Below are positions 33,420 through 45,775 of a DNA stretch of 64,000 bases, piece after piece. The stretch's first letter is position 1. Every line of letters begins with the position of its first letter. Under the pieces are notes generated by a model. It was not told the DNA's origin, made no database searches, and saw only the letters and a list, made by a program, of their open reading frames with translations. The translations under genes were made by a program, and so were the position numbers. This stretch comes from Nymphalis io (taxonomy: Eukaryota; Arthropoda; Insecta; Lepidoptera; Nymphalidae): the NCBI RefSeq assembly GCF_905147045.1, contig NC_065889.1:11165001-11229000 (forward strand), in the 5' to 3' direction.

Positions 33420-35062
33420 ATTTATTTAACACTTTTTGCACAACATATACATAAAATGAGAGAAGTAGGAAACAATCAAAGAAAAAGAAAATAAAAAATG
33501 GTGCGCAAAGGCGGTCTTATCGCTTATAGCGATCTCTAACAGACAACCTTTAGTGAAAGAATTTTGTAAGAGAACAGGTAAGTGCATTTACATATAAAAA
33601 GGAGATACTAAATATTTAATAGACTACACATATCTACATCCCACTAACCACATATACATACATACATACACACACATACACATATACATTCATACAAATA
33701 TATATATATATATACATACACATATATAATTATTACTTAGCATATACATATTATATATAATTATAGAGTATAAAATTATATATAGATAAATTATAAACCA
33801 CATACTATTTTATACATACATACCTTACTTGGAAATGGACAAATAATAGCTTTTCAAGCGGTATTTAAAAATACTCAATGAATTCGACTGCCGAATATCT
33901 GTAGGCAGTGCATTCCAAAGTTTGATGGTTTTTGCAGTAAAAGAGTTACTGTAAGTTTGTGTCCGGCTGCAGGGGGTAACTAGTTTATTATCATCCGAAG
34001 AACGCAGGTTGTGTGCGCTGTCGCAACCAAGAAATTTAAAGCGTTCTTTAAGGTAAGATGGTGTGTGATCGATATAAATAATAGAGTAGAGAAGAGATAA
34101 GGCGTGTAGATTTCTTCGTAGTCTGATTGGCAGCCACTTTAACTGAGACCGATACTCAGAGACATGATCAAACTTTCGCAGGCCAAAAATAAATCTTATG
34201 GCTATATTTTGCAGCCGTTCTAATTTATTTAGGAGGTCTTCAGTTAAATCCATGTAGCAGACATCAGCATAGTCCAGTATTGGTAACAGGAACGTATTAG
34301 CTAAACTGATCTTTGCCTTGATAGGCAATAGGTTTTTCCATCGCCTTAAGAAACCAATGATAGCGAAAATCTTACGACTCATTTCAGTGATTTGAGGTAC
34401 CCAGGAAAAGGAAGCATCAAGAAGTAGTCCAAGATTTCTAACAGTCTCTTGCATGTGTAATATTTGGCCCTCAAATAAGATTGGAGGTAGATGTTTAACT
34501 TGGACCCTCGTCAGAAGCTTATGACTGCCAAATATAGCAACTTGCGACTTGCTCGGGTTCACTTTGAGACCGTAAGATTTACACCATTCGGATATATTTG
34601 CCAAATCATGATTCAAGGTTGCAGCTGCCTCATCGATACTGTCTAAAGGAGCGGTAACGTAAATTTGTAGATCATCAGCATATAGATGATAAGAGGAGGA
34701 AATAAGTGAAGAGAGAGTATTAATGAATATAGAAAAGAGAAGAGGAGAGAGCACACCACCTTGCGGGACACCGGAAGGAATATCTAGATAGGATGAATAT
34801 TTATTATTAGCCATTATGCATTGCTGTCGGTTAAACAGATAAGAGTGGAACCATTCAATGACAGTAGAATCTATGCTTAGCGATCTTAGGATTGCCAAGC
34901 ATATGTCATAGTCGATGTTATTAAAGGCATTTGAAAAGTCAAGGAGAGCTAGTACAGTCACGGATTTGTTATCAATACCCTGGCGAATGTCATCACATAC
35001 CTTAACAAGAGCTGTAACTGTACTATGGCCTAATCTAAACCCAGATTGAAAAGGGCACAGGA
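33420..35062 (-). mobile_element. 5'-truncated CR1-like LINE with intact RT frame
   Basis: One uninterrupted frame runs from about 35060 (CPFQSGFRLGHSTVTALVK) to 33825. It contains LLDFSNAFNNIDY, IPSGVPQGGVLSPLLFSIFI, the YADD catalytic box in YHLYADDLQIY, a LGLLLD block and a C-terminal WNALPTDIRQSN...FKYRLKSYY stop. The 3' UTR ends in TAAATAAATAAATA. The 5' part was lost at an AT-rich junction (35063-35115). The clean frame over roughly 410 codons suggests a recent insertion. Confidence 0.85.
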
Positions 35063-35604
35063 TTTTATTAATAGTGATAGATATATATATATAGATATAT
35101 AATAGATATATATATTTAATGTATGGGTTTAATGTAAATAATTATGTAATTACTTTAACAATTGTCAAATGTATATAATTCTGTATATCTATTTAATCTT
35201 AATATGTATCAAATAGTAGAAATAGAGATAAGTTGAAAATGCAATGAAAGCATCACTAGAATGAGATTTCTACCAGCTAGCGAAAAAGCAAAAGAAATAA
35301 ATAGGAAAATCCTATCGTCATAGTACGAATGTTTAAGTCAAATCGTACCTAACGAGCTTATATATAAAATAACGTTTATACGTTTCAACGGGTATTTAGT
35401 AAAACAGCATTTTTTATCTTTCTGTCGCAATTGATTTTTATTCGAAAGAACAAGACAGCGTTTTTTAAATGAACAATATTTTAAATAAATTAATCGTCAA
35501 CTAACTTTAATGTGACAAAATTATTGATAGAATTAGTATAATATATTTTTTCAGTACCGTCACCATCGTGTATCATATAGAAAGATTTCTCCGGTGTCTT
35601 ATTG

Positions 35605-35710
35605 GTGGTTGGGCTTTGTGCAAGCTCGTCAGGGTAGATACCACCCACTCATCAGGTATTCCGGTTAGAAGGGTGAGTGAGCCAGTGTAATTACAGGCAC
35701 AAAGTAATCC
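35605..35710 (+). mobile_element. SINE-A partial
   Basis: GGTGGTTGGGCTTTGTGCAAGCTCGTCAGGGTAG ... GAGTGAGCCAGTGTAATTACAGGCACAAAG. The tail is missing. Confidence 0.75.
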
Positions 35711-36840
35711 AAGTAATAGAACCGGTTATGGGCAGCTTATAGCTGTCGGTTGCTGATTACATGTAATGTAGCAACGGAACCAAGGAAAAATCGTTTTACA
35801 TCAATCTGGAATGTCGTGGTAATATTTTTTATCTTGTTTGTAACAAATAGCTTGACCTTTAAAATAGCGGGTAACGTAGAATGATCTAATAAACGTCTCT
35901 GCCGGAAATTATCCTTTGTGGTAAATGATGCGGTTGAAGCTATATTCGTTATTGTAAGCTTTAACATACGATTTCAAAGTTATATCATGCTTGCTAATAT
36001 CCACGACTTCGTCTGCACTCAACGGCTGATTATTAAAGGAGAATGAGAAATGCTATTTTATTTAAACATAGCTCACCAGCTTTCAGATAGACTGACCAGA
36101 ATTCAGACGGAAAGAAATTCAATAAGCATCTTACTGCTTACAATTAACATACAATTAAATTATTTATGATGTGAGCATAAGCATTGAGTTCATCAAACGT
36201 ATTGCGTACATAATATCAGGATTATATTCATCAGTGCTGGTCCATTTATTCAGTAAAATGAATCATATAATTTCTATAGTTAAACAGCAATCTTATAAAT
36301 CGCTATTTGAAATTTAATATATAATTAATTGCCAAACACTTTATGACTATAAATGTTCGCTACGTAAATTATTATAATATTAAGAACCAAAAATTAAATA
36401 AAACTTTAAACTTCTTAACTTCACAACACTATTAATTTCTCTCCACGTTTTATATTTCAATAAAAAATACTTTATTAAAAATATTATTCATGCCACCCGA
36501 TCTTTGTTATAAAAGTAATAAAAAAAACAACGTGATGAGTAATTAAATCGCTTGCAAAGTGAACTACGAAGTAAAAGTCTTACTTACTTCGTTTAAATAT
36601 TATTTAGTAAAAAAGGGTCTTCCTGAGAAGCTCAGTACGTGTGAAATATTGAAACTGATGGTAATTAAAATAATTTATTATTAAAGAAATTCAATAAAAA
36701 ATTATGGAATATAAAAAAATACAACATTGAGTTTCGTTATAAAAAAAATGTGTATTTGTCAAGGTACTTACGAGAATTTATGTTTAAGCATGTGAGCTTA
36801 GTTAGGCCCTGCCATGCAACAAACTCAAGCACAGATTAAC
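35711..36840. other. AT-rich intergenic stretch, no gene recognised
   Basis: A minus-strand frame of 76 codons (35967-35737) has balanced composition (SFTTKDNFRQRRLLDHSTLP) but no motif I know and no convincing partner exon, so it is not called. Confidence 0.45.
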
Positions 36841-36849
36841 GCACTTACA

Positions 36850-37150
36850 ACGATCTTACGCTGACGTCATCTGACTCTCGAAATATTACGCTTACTCGCC
36901 TGACGCCCAAAGTCTCAGTGGGGCTAGGCCGTGTACCGAACGCAAAGATGTTTATGTATCAATAAATATATCTTTTTTATTATTCTAATATACACCAAAG
37001 GTGTAGTATACGCGCCACGCCCTACAAAGGAATCAAAAATAGCAAGCGAGAGGGGTATGACGTTATGGGCGTTATGTCGTTTGCCGCCACGGCTTACGAG
37101 CCGGTTTTACACCCAAGGAATGCCAATAGATTTTTCCCGTCAAAAAGTAT
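36850..37150 (+). repeat. Unclassified repeat F (modules X and Y together)
   Basis: Module X (36858-36950: CTGACGTCATCTGACTCTCGAAATATTACG...GGCCGTGTACCGAACGC) and module Y (37010-37150: GCGCCACGCCCTACAAAGG...GAGGGGTATGACG...CCACGGCTTACGAG) lie side by side. Relatives are X inverted at 45150-45255 and Y direct at 47117-47260. Confidence 0.55.
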
Positions 37151-37462
37151 TTAAAACGTAAATAGCCAACTGCGAATGTAGTACGAGTATATATTGTGAA
37201 AATAAACAAAACCTCTCTAAGTATTGACTAAAATTAAACGCTTCAGCTTAATATAAGACCTTATTATATATCTCTTAATATAATATATATTTCTTAATAT
37301 AAGATGTGCTTCGTTCCTGAAATAAAAATTGCTTAAGGCACAGTCCATACTTACAGCTTAGCCCAAATTACGGATTTTGGTGTTAAATATATATTTTTAG
37401 AGATTTTATTAGATATTTACAATCATAGAATGCTTCCAGTTAAAAAATAAATAATAATAATA

Positions 37463-37716
37463 ATATTATCCTGGGACATTTTCACACACGGCCATCTGAT
37501 CCCAAATTAAGCTTGTATAGAGCTTGTACTATGGAAACCAGACAACTCATATACTATTTTTCTTTTGTAAATACATACTTATATATGTAATTACACCCAG
37601 ACTTAGGACAAACAGACATGCCCATGCATACAAATATCTGTCCTGGGTGGGAATCGAACCACAACCTTCAGTGTGAAAGGCAAGCATCCACCAACCACGC
37701 CAACCGGCTCGTCGAA
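37463..37716 (-). mobile_element. SINE-D, complete
   Basis: Minus-strand head GACGAGCCGGTTGGCGTGGT ... GGTTCGATTCCCACCCAGGA, body with GGTTTCCATAGTACAAGCTC, tail at the ATTATTATTATT run (37450-37465). Confidence 0.8.
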
Positions 37717-38467
37717 TAGCAGTTGGTTACTATAGCCAGCCTATTTTACCATAAAGATTAGCTTTGATGCAGTCTACGATCGATTATCTTATTTGCCTTG
37801 AAATACTAGAAATTTTGTTAGAAAATACAATTCTTTAAAAATATTTATTCAACTTATATTTAAAAAAAGTCATTTCGTCAATCTTTGAACATGAAAATAG
37901 AAATCACTTATATTAATTATTTTAATATTTCGATTCATAGGAGAAATGCTGCTAGAATTCTTGCCATCATTCCACGCGGTCACGATTGTAATTTTTATTT
38001 GTATATACGTAAATTATTATTGACAATTATTTAATATTATATATTTAAAAAGACAGACGAGTTAACGGGGAAGATAGAAATCAAATATGCAGAACCTCAC
38101 ACCACAGAAACTTTCGTACTTTTTCAACAGGAAAACCCAAAACCAAACTTCTATTTTATAAACTAGACACTAGACTATATTTATAGATATAAATTACTCA
38201 TAATCCACAAATAAACGTTTCTATCTCTTTAGCTTGGCTTATTGCAATGGTGTGTTTGATCCTTAAGTCTGGTCCAATATCCTCAAGCTTAAACAGCAAT
38301 TAGCCGTGACGTGACGTTTCGTTGATTACCCCTCGAGGGCTCACTCTATACGACAATTACTTTTACTGTATAAACTATATATAATGTGATTAAAAGCTAT
38401 GGTGTTTATTATAGTAATGCTGCATTTTCAGCATTTTTTTTTTGCATCAATACTTAAGTTTTATTGT

Positions 38468-38630
38468 ATTCCAGTTTGAAGAGTGAGTGAGGCTTTGTAT
38501 CTACAGGTACAAGGGACATAACATCATATTTCCCAAGGTTGTTGAAGCATTGTCGATGTTTGCATCAAAGGATGTTTAATATTTATTACATCGCCACGTA
38601 CCCGTTCGTTTACTTCTAACATAAAAAACC
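38468..38630 (+). mobile_element. SINE-A 3' half, degraded
   Basis: TGTATTCCAGTTTGAAGAGTGAGTGAGGC ... CTACAGGTACAAGGGACATAACATC ... CCAAGGTTGTTGAAGCATTG. Confidence 0.65.
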
Positions 38631-38639
38631 TTAGTAAAT

Positions 38640-39380
38640 TTCAGTTAAAATATTTATTGGTCACTCAAAAGTTACCAAAAATAGACTTTGGCAATAAACG
38701 TGTTAGAAAACAGACTATTATTATTACCACGTTTAAACCAATAGCTACTATTTCAGCTAACTTATAGAAATTATTTATTTTATTAATTATTGTATGACGT
38801 ATCCATTATTTTTGCCGCCATGTGTATCAATTATAATGATTAATCATAGCGTACGCATCGTCAGCGTTCGAATGTAAATGCTCATTAGACTTCTAACATA
38901 TTTTAATGTGTCTTATTACAAAGGTCGCATTTGAATAAGTCAATGGCAAAGTTATATTGTTTGGCGGAATTAAATTGTAAACTTGTTCGAATATGTAAAT
39001 ACAATAGAACCCATTCATTTTCAGTTCATCGAGTTGGCTTGCTGGGAAATATTACTCCTGAAAAGCGAACACGTCATGAGTATCATGAAGATATTTGCCG
39101 AAATTTTTTTAGCTGAACAAAAGACGTACTCATTATAAACACAAAATATAACTTAAATAATAAGTGTATTTTATATGTGAGCTGTAGATAGATTTTATAA
39201 CACACTTGCATGTGTCATGTTTAATTTTGGTTATCGGCCATACATTCCAGGGAGTTTGGAAAACCTAAGAATTGAATTGACCAACATTTTAAGTTTCGTT
39301 TAAATCTCCGTCTCATTTTACAATTTTATGAACTTATTATATTATGTGATATTTGATCTTTTTTTAAGCAAATAACGTCT
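38640..39380. other. No gene recognised
   Basis: A 61-codon plus-strand frame at 38931-39116 carries five cysteines but no known pattern, signal peptide or splice partner. Confidence 0.4.
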
Positions 39381-39384
39381 ATCA

Positions 39385-39630
39385 ACTGCCTCATTGATCT
39401 AGTGGCTTGATGTTAGGCCGCAGAACCGGAGGTCCTTGGTTTAATTGCCAGCTTTGGCCAATAAGTAGTAGCAGCCCGGAGTCTGGAAGTTGGAAGTGTG
39501 TACACTCCTGTGCCTCGGAAAGCACGTAAAGCCGTTGGTCCTGCGCCTGAACTCTTTTCGGTCGTGTCGGACTGCCATCCCATCGGATTATGAGAGTTAG
39601 GGAATAGAGAGTGGTCTGGAGGACTTTTAC
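39385..39630 (+). mobile_element. SINE-C copy
   Basis: CTGCCTCATTGATCTAGTGGC ... GGAGGTCCTTGGTTTAATTGCC (tRNA-like), CAGCCCGGAGTCTGGAAGTTGG, CGTAAAGCCGTTGGTCCTGCG, ending ATAGAGAGTGGTCTGGAGGAC with the last section deleted. Confidence 0.78.
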
Positions 39631-39937
39631 TTTTAACGTCTATCATTCTGCGTTCTCTTTCTGAACTAGTTTTACTACATATATTTTAATAAATTTCTCT
39701 TTGTACTTGAATGAAAGGATGTCATGCCCATCTCCTACCTACCTTGCTGCACCCTTGGTCTAAGGAAACCTTGAAGTTAACTCATGATTTGGAAGTGATC
39801 TCTTTTCTTTATCGTCATTCTTATCTTTTACATGACCAGTTAAATTGCTATCCTATGCTCCGATATTGTTAAAACCTACTTATTCACAACATCCAGCTAG
39901 CAAAAATCGTTTTCAATAACGTAGTGTAATATAAATA

Positions 39938-40226
39938 ACAGCCTGTTAATGTCCCACTGCTGGGCTAAGGCCTCCTCTCCCTTTTTGTGGAGAAGGTTTG
40001 GAGCTTATTCCACGACTCTGCTCCAATGCGGGTTGGTAGAATACACATGTGGCAGAATTTCAATGAAATTAGACACATGCAGGTTTCCTCACGATGTTTT
40101 TCTTCACCGTCAAGCATGAGATGAATTATAAGAACAAATTAAGCACATGAAAATTCAGTGGAGCTTGCCCAGGTTTGACCATCAGTTAAGATTCACGCGT
40201 TCTTACCACTAGGCCATCTTGGCTTT
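39938..40226 (-). mobile_element. SINE-B, complete
   Basis: AACAGCCTGTTAATGTCCCACTGCTGGGC to ACGCGTTCTTACCACTAGGCCATCTTGGC. Head at the right end, B box partly lost (CCCAGGTTTGACC). Confidence 0.85.
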
Positions 40227-40229
40227 TTT

Positions 40230-41415
40230 TAATGGTGTAATATAATTATACCTATTTAATAACATGAACGGTTTTATATTCATATATAGCACCTTTTTCC
40301 ATTATCACCTGGTAAATCACACTTCAGTTAGCACTACACGGTAATCCAATAATTCAATTGATCCAGTTAATTGCATGGTCGCGACATTCGAGTAACGATT
40401 GTCCTTATTACGCTTATTGGGAACTAGAAATTTCGAAATCGCTGATTTTGCTTTGAGTTTATCCGTCTTTGCTTTATTATTTAAAAGAGATTTTCAATCC
40501 AGTTATTATCGTTTCCATATTTAAATTTGTTATTCAAATGTTATGATGGAAATTTCGGACTAGAATTTTATGAACAGAAAGAATATTACATAACATTATA
40601 AGAGATTTTTACAGTTCAAAGAAACATTGAAATGTAGAAATAAATATTAATTTTTTATTAGATATAAAGTAAATGTACATATAAAAGATTTCATCTTATA
40701 AAGTAATATAGTGCATCAATATAATATTAATGGCTGTATTTAACATACACTTATGTCAAACTAGCTACCTAGTTAATATAATTAATAACTTTTTAAAAAC
40801 TATTACTGAATATTATAAGAAAAGTATTTTAATAGAAAACTTGGTTCTTTTATATCATGTTAATATACAAGGTCTACTCCGATGTTTAGTTTACTCCGGC
40901 ATTTAGTTTTACTATTTATTATATTTGAATAGGAGCAGTTGAGATGGACCATTAGATGTTTCTTCCCGGTTTTAACTTCAAATTGAATGAAATGTAGCAA
41001 ATAGTTCATTCCTTAAACAATCTTGAGCGAGGTTCTACATTATTTGGAAAGAATTAAACCCTATTTGTACAAAAATGTTTGAAATCAGAAAAGATACTCA
41101 AATAATCAAAATACAAAAGATATTTCTCTATAAAGATCATTGTTCAATAAAATGATCCCTTTTCGGTAGTCGTTTGCATTGAGACCTGTATTCATAGATT
41201 GCTCAGGCCTCGATAGTCACATTTACTAAATTGCGTCGCTTTACGATAAACGTGCCCTATTCTTTACTAGACCGTTCGCTGAATATCGATTCGATTTTTA
41301 TAAAGAAAATGTATTAAGTTCTTACTTATGAAATTGCCGATTTTTAATACTGGCTAGTATCACATAGTCAAGATATAATATAATAGTCAGGATCAAAATC
41401 TTTCATTTGCTTTTG
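40230..41415. other. AT-rich intergenic stretch, nothing seen
   Basis: No frame above chance and no copy of the window's repeat families recognised. Confidence 0.5.
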
Positions 41416-41417
41416 TT

Positions 41418-41700
41418 TTTTTTTTTCAGCCTTTTGCCGTCCACTGCTGGACAAAAGCCTCCCCCATAGAACGCCAACCATCCCGATCTTGGGCAGTCCG
41501 CATCCATCCCGAACCTGCCACCTTTTTTTTTTTAAATCGTCGGTCCATCTTGTCACAGGGCGTCCTACACTACGTTTGTCTAAGAGTGGTCTACACTCCA
41601 CGTGTCGGCTCCATCGACCATCAATGCGCCTGGAGACATGACCAGCCCATTTCCACTTCAGTACTTCTATTCATTTTGCTTAGAATTCCAAATTCAAATT
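41418..41700 (-). mobile_element. RTE-type LINE 3' terminal fragment
   Basis: Minus strand codes for KWAGHVSRRIDGRWS, then VECRPLLDKRSVGRPVTRWTDDLKK, and ends near CCAGCAGTGGACGGCAAAAGGC, the same order as the RTE at 61.6-62.6 kb (GRRSVGRPPTRWTDDLE). Only the last part of ORF2 is present, and it is frameshifted. Confidence 0.75.
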
Positions 41701-42245
41701 ATTTTATAATATAAATATGACTAAAGATTTCTATCAAACTTAATTAATATCGGGCATGAAAAGTTTTCGTAATATATTATCCTATACGATTTGCACTAAT
41801 TGTAAAATATAATCTTTGTTCAAATGTACCTGTTACAATTAAAATGTGTTGCAACACAGTCTAGAAAATCGATACATATTATATATACCAACTTTTTTGG
41901 TAATCAATAACATTTTCAAGGTTTAGTTATTTCAAACAGATATAAGTACGTATATTATTTATCATATAGATTCATAAAATATTTTATGACCATTCAAATG
42001 ATGTAATATTTACATAAAAATGTGAATAAAAAAAGCCATCGGTTATTGTCGTGCAAATTTTTATATTTTATTACTGTAATACAAAAACTTTACTTCATGA
42101 ATATTTTATTTAAAAAATATTATTTGAATATAAAAAAAGTATGTGAGTAAAAAATAATAATAATCATAGTAGGTGAAGTTGAGTTGAATATTAGATTTGT
42201 TTTTTTTATAAGAAAATGTTTATTAATTGCCATTATTGTGACGTC

Positions 42246-44056
42246 ATGTACCAAGGAATTGCATTTATTGCACTTATTTTTATTATTTGTAAGTTATTAT
42301 ATTTATTCTTTAAAATAATATGGTATATAAAAATTATTTGCAATTATATCGTAAGTATAACTAAATGGATATTAAAAGTAGCTACTGTGCAAATCATGAC
42401 AGTGTGGAATGAAGGCAAGAATGGTAGCGCCATTACCACCTTGAATTGCAATTTCAATTCTCTGGGCGAAAAATGAACCAGCTACCATCACCATTACATA
42501 ACCATCTATCACCATCTATCAGAAGTAGGACGGGTGTTAATTATATATCAGTAATAATATTATAAATGCGAAAAGTAACTCTGTCTATCTATTACGCTTT
42601 CACGACTACGCCACTGAACCGATTTTGATGAAATTCTTTGAAGCCGAACGCGGGCGGAACTGCGGGCAAGCACTAGGTTTTAATAAAGCTACAGATTTAT
42701 AAAATCACTTGTCCTGACTGACGAACCGAAAAACGATATACGAGACAATTACGATAAGAAAGGGTTTTTGGATATTTCAACTGTAAGGGGGCATTAAGGG
42801 GGTAACTTTGTATAAAGTGTACCTGTACGAAGTCGGGATGGGAGTTTTTAGTATGTTTCTGCTTAGTCTTTATTTAATGTGCTTGATGCTACAATTGAAG
42901 GAGCACTTGAAGGAGTACTCGTAAGTGTATCCTTTGTCGTAGATCTTTAATTACATTCCTACATTAAAGTAGAATATTAAATACAATGTTTTCACTCTTA
43001 TGTTAGCAATACAGACATCGCTAACTCGATCATCGTATGATTCCAACAATGATCCGTGTGATATAGTTTGCCAAGATCTTACCGAAAATGACAAGCACCC
43101 AGTGTGCATGATGTTTAGTAGATACAAAAGAGGGTATCAGTTCTTTGTTAATTTGTGTCACGCGAGACGTGTCATTTGCAGAGATAATTTAGGTAAGTTT
43201 AATATTGTATTGTTTTTTTAAGACATTACACGAACTAGATTTAGTATTGTTTTTTGAACCTTATTTATTAATAATTAATAATTTTAAACACACTTTCGTC
43301 TGTTCCTATGGAAGGCAAACTTCGTTTAAAATCTTCAATTAAATTTTAACAAATTATGGTCGATTTTCGACCAGTGGGCGATTACTTGTATACTTAAATA
43401 CATAATACACCCACTCTCACCCTTAATTAAACCTGCAACTTCGGAGTGCCATTTTCTACAGCGCCAACGGGCCAGTTAATAGAAGTACTAAAGTTTTTTT
43501 ATGTTACAATTTTATATAAAAATTCCTTAAAATAATTATTCTCTTATTAATCTATTTAGTAGCAGTAAATCTCCGTATGTGTTACGCTACTAAGCTACTT
43601 CTCTGTAATAATACCACCACTTAAGGGAGAATATTAGACAACTGCTTTTCCACATGATTCGTTTCCTTATCTCCCTTCGCCACTCAGCACGAGAAGAATT
43701 ATAAAAACAAACGTATTTACATGAAAATGAGTAGTGTTTTTTCAATTATAAACGCGCATTTTTGGTTGAGATCGACGTGTCCTATTCGGTAATCTTGGCT
43801 CGTTCCATCTGAATTTTACTAAACAACTAGCGAGTTTTTTATTGTTATATCTGTCTAATCTTTTACATACATTTTGTAAATAAAGGCAATGTTTGTCAAA
43901 TTTTAAATGTTTATATACAATTTAACGATAAACAATATAATATTATAACGATAAATAATAATTAACTAATGATTCTAATTACTTGTTTCAGTGTTACAAA
44001 TGGTACATCCAATGAGATGCATAAAGAGCGGACAGTCTTTTATGTCGATTGATTAA
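42246..44056 (+). CDS. Small secreted Kazal-type cysteine-rich protein, 3 exons
   Basis: Three exons join cleanly: 42246-42288, 43007-43192, 43992-44056 (donors GTAAGT, GTAAGT; acceptors TTAG, TTTCAG; both junctions phase 1), giving 97 aa. The first exon codes for a hydrophobic start (MYQGIAFIALIFII) that looks like a signal peptide, so the protein is probably secreted. The mature part has exactly six cysteines spaced C-x3-C-x(n)-PVC ... NLC-x6-C ... RC, with Y/F residues before the fourth cysteine, as in insect Kazal-like domains. Kazal domains often inhibit serine proteases, but some insect relatives have other roles (vasotab-like, accessory gland), so the target is unknown. No neighbouring copy is present. 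A Helitron-like repeat begins about 20 bases after the stop, so the 3' UTR is either short or transposon-derived. The frame also opens upstream of the chosen ATG (42216), but the chosen start gives the better signal peptide. Confidence 0.68.
42545..42682 (+). mobile_element. Helitron-like non-autonomous repeat
   Basis: AATATTATAAATGCGAAAAGTAACTCTGTC ... TTACGCTTTCACGACTACGCCACTGAACCGATTTTGATGAAAT ... GCGGGCGGAACTGCGGGCAAGCACTAG. The GC-rich near-hairpin followed by CTAG fits a Helitron 3' end. It is shorter than usual because the middle is deleted. Confidence 0.62.
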
Positions 44057-44074
44057 TTCGTAATATTATCTAAA

Positions 44075-44520
44075 CTAATATTATAAATTCCAAAGTAACT
44101 CTGTATATCTGCTACGCTTTCACGGCTAAATCGCTGAGGTTTTTTTTTTTTAAATACATAAGCTATGGCTTGACCGTTATCACACCTGATGGAAAGTGAA
44201 GATACAGTCTAAGTTGGAGCGCGCTTGCCTAGAAGATGCCTATTTACTCTTAACTTGTAGGTACCAATATTGTAGGTGGTGGGTACCACGGAGGTCGGGA
44301 GGGTATTCCAGACCTTAGCGGTGCGTATCAGAAACGAGGAAGCAAATCGTTCCGTACGTGTCTTAGATACGTCAACTACATACGGGTGCAGATCTTTACG
44401 ATGCCTCGCAGTTCTGTGGTAAAACGGTGGACCTGAATTTGATTAAATTTAGCACGAAGTACGCTTGAACCCTAAGGAAGGACATAGCCTTTTTTTAAAC
44501 TTAGAACCTACCATCCTAAA
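44075..44520 (+). mobile_element. Helitron-like repeat split by another insertion
   Basis: Starts CTAATATTATAAATTCCAAAGTAACTCTG at 44077 and breaks at AAATCGCTGA (44137). It resumes near 44428 with CCTGAATTTGATTAAATTTAGCACG ... CCTAAGGAAGGACATAGCC. The start lies about 20 bases after the Kazal gene's stop codon. Confidence 0.65.
44138..44430 (-). mobile_element. Short LINE or SINE tail, nested insertion
   Basis: A T-run at 44140-44152 (poly(A) on the minus strand), then TGACCGTTATCACACCTGATGGAAAG ... GCGCTTGCCTAGAAGATGCC ... GGGAGGGTATTCCAGACCTTAGC. The same sequence family occurs at 46131-46440. Confidence 0.6.
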
Positions 44521-44604
44521 AAAGCGAGTAAAACCGTGGGCAAAAACTACAATATAGTGTTTGAATAAATAAATGTTATACTTTATACTGTCATATCTTG
44601 TTAC

Positions 44605-44661
44605 GCCAGCAAGATAATCTTTACAAATATTTATTGCATTTGTAAAGATTACCTTGCTTGC
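44605..44661. repeat. 24-bp imperfect palindrome, 9-nt loop
   Basis: GCCAGCAAGATAATCTTTACAAAT and ATTTGTAAAGATTACCTTGCTTGC, with two or three mismatches. It is near the end of the Helitron-like repeat. Confidence 0.75.
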
Positions 44662-45149
44662 AATACTTAGGGAGTTGAACAAATATAATGAAAAATTCAG
44701 TTAGTATACGACTGGAACTTCAGTAAAGTTTTTGTGAGAAGAAATTTGAAACTTACCGCAGATCACGTTACATTACATTGTGAAATGTCAAAACGTGGTA
44801 ATAATACGACCCAGACGGGCGTGCACAAGGCCCACCGAATGAAAGTGATTTAAGGAATGGGTAATATTTCATACAATGCCAATCCCAATGAGCTTACTAC
44901 TAGGAGACTCATTTAATCAGTTTGTTTATTTATTTAATTAAGAAGAAAATATATTGTACACAATTTACTTCTACTTATTATAATATAGAATTATTTATTA
45001 TGTGATCTGTAAAGTAACGAACGAATATTATATTGAAGAACGAATGTATGAAGGATAATCGTAATTGGTTGCGAATGAACTAAGCAAATAGCGTACAATA
45101 GAATGTCATTGGGTGATCATTGGTGTATTTTTATGTATATACATGACGC

Positions 45150-45255
45150 GCTTGTTACACGGTCCGGTAGAGGCTAACTGAGACTGTCAAGTACTCGTAA
45201 TATTTCGAGCGTCAGATGACGTCTTCGTAAGATTTGTTATTTACACATCAATTAT
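45150..45255 (-). repeat. Repeat F module X, inverted copy
   Basis: Its complement reads CTTACGAAGACGTCATCTGACGCTCGAAATATTACGAGTACTTGACAGTCTCAGTTAGCC, matching 36858-36935. Confidence 0.55.
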
Positions 45256-45660
45256 CGTGAGTACTCCACCACTTTTACGTTATTGAAGCGGTTTTTTCAC
45301 GGTATATCGTAGCCTTAATTTTTTTTTTAATTAAGTTATAAAACTTTACTTTTTAATAAAACCTAAAAAAATCCTTATGAAATTAACTATGTTACTGAAC
45401 TCAAAGTTAAACGGAAAACTTTATAATATATTCCCAAAGAATTTTAACTTTTCAATTTAAAATTGCTTTTAAAGTGCCATTTATAATTCAAATAATCATT
45501 CCTCTTTAATATTCAAACTTGATGCATTGAACTTTAGAATGTATATATATTTGGACATTTGTTATGCAATATTAGTAAGTATCTGAGTATAAATTAGTGA
45601 AAAGAAAAATCCTGTTGTGTAGAATAAATAGTTTAGAGCATCTACGCAATATCCGATCCG

Positions 45661-45775
45661 TGCCGACGACGGTCATCGTAGTGGTTTTAGTAGGTTAGAA
45701 TCAAACAAAAGTGCAAGTTTCTCACGATATTTTTCATAGCACTACCCAGACTAGCTTGCAAATAGCCCTACCACC
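45661..45775 (-). mobile_element. Mixed remnants: GC-rich element tail and SINE-A 5' end
   Basis: GACGACGGTCATCGTAGTGGTTTTAGTAGGTTAGAATC is close to the complement of 56220-56260 (the element with a 12-bp duplication), and 45740-45775 (ACCCAGACTAGCTTGCAAATAGCCCTACCACC) is an antisense SINE-A start. Confidence 0.5.

Noticed and set aside
35737..35967. 76-codon minus-strand frame with balanced composition
   Set aside because: No recognised motif and no splice partner in a compatible phase.
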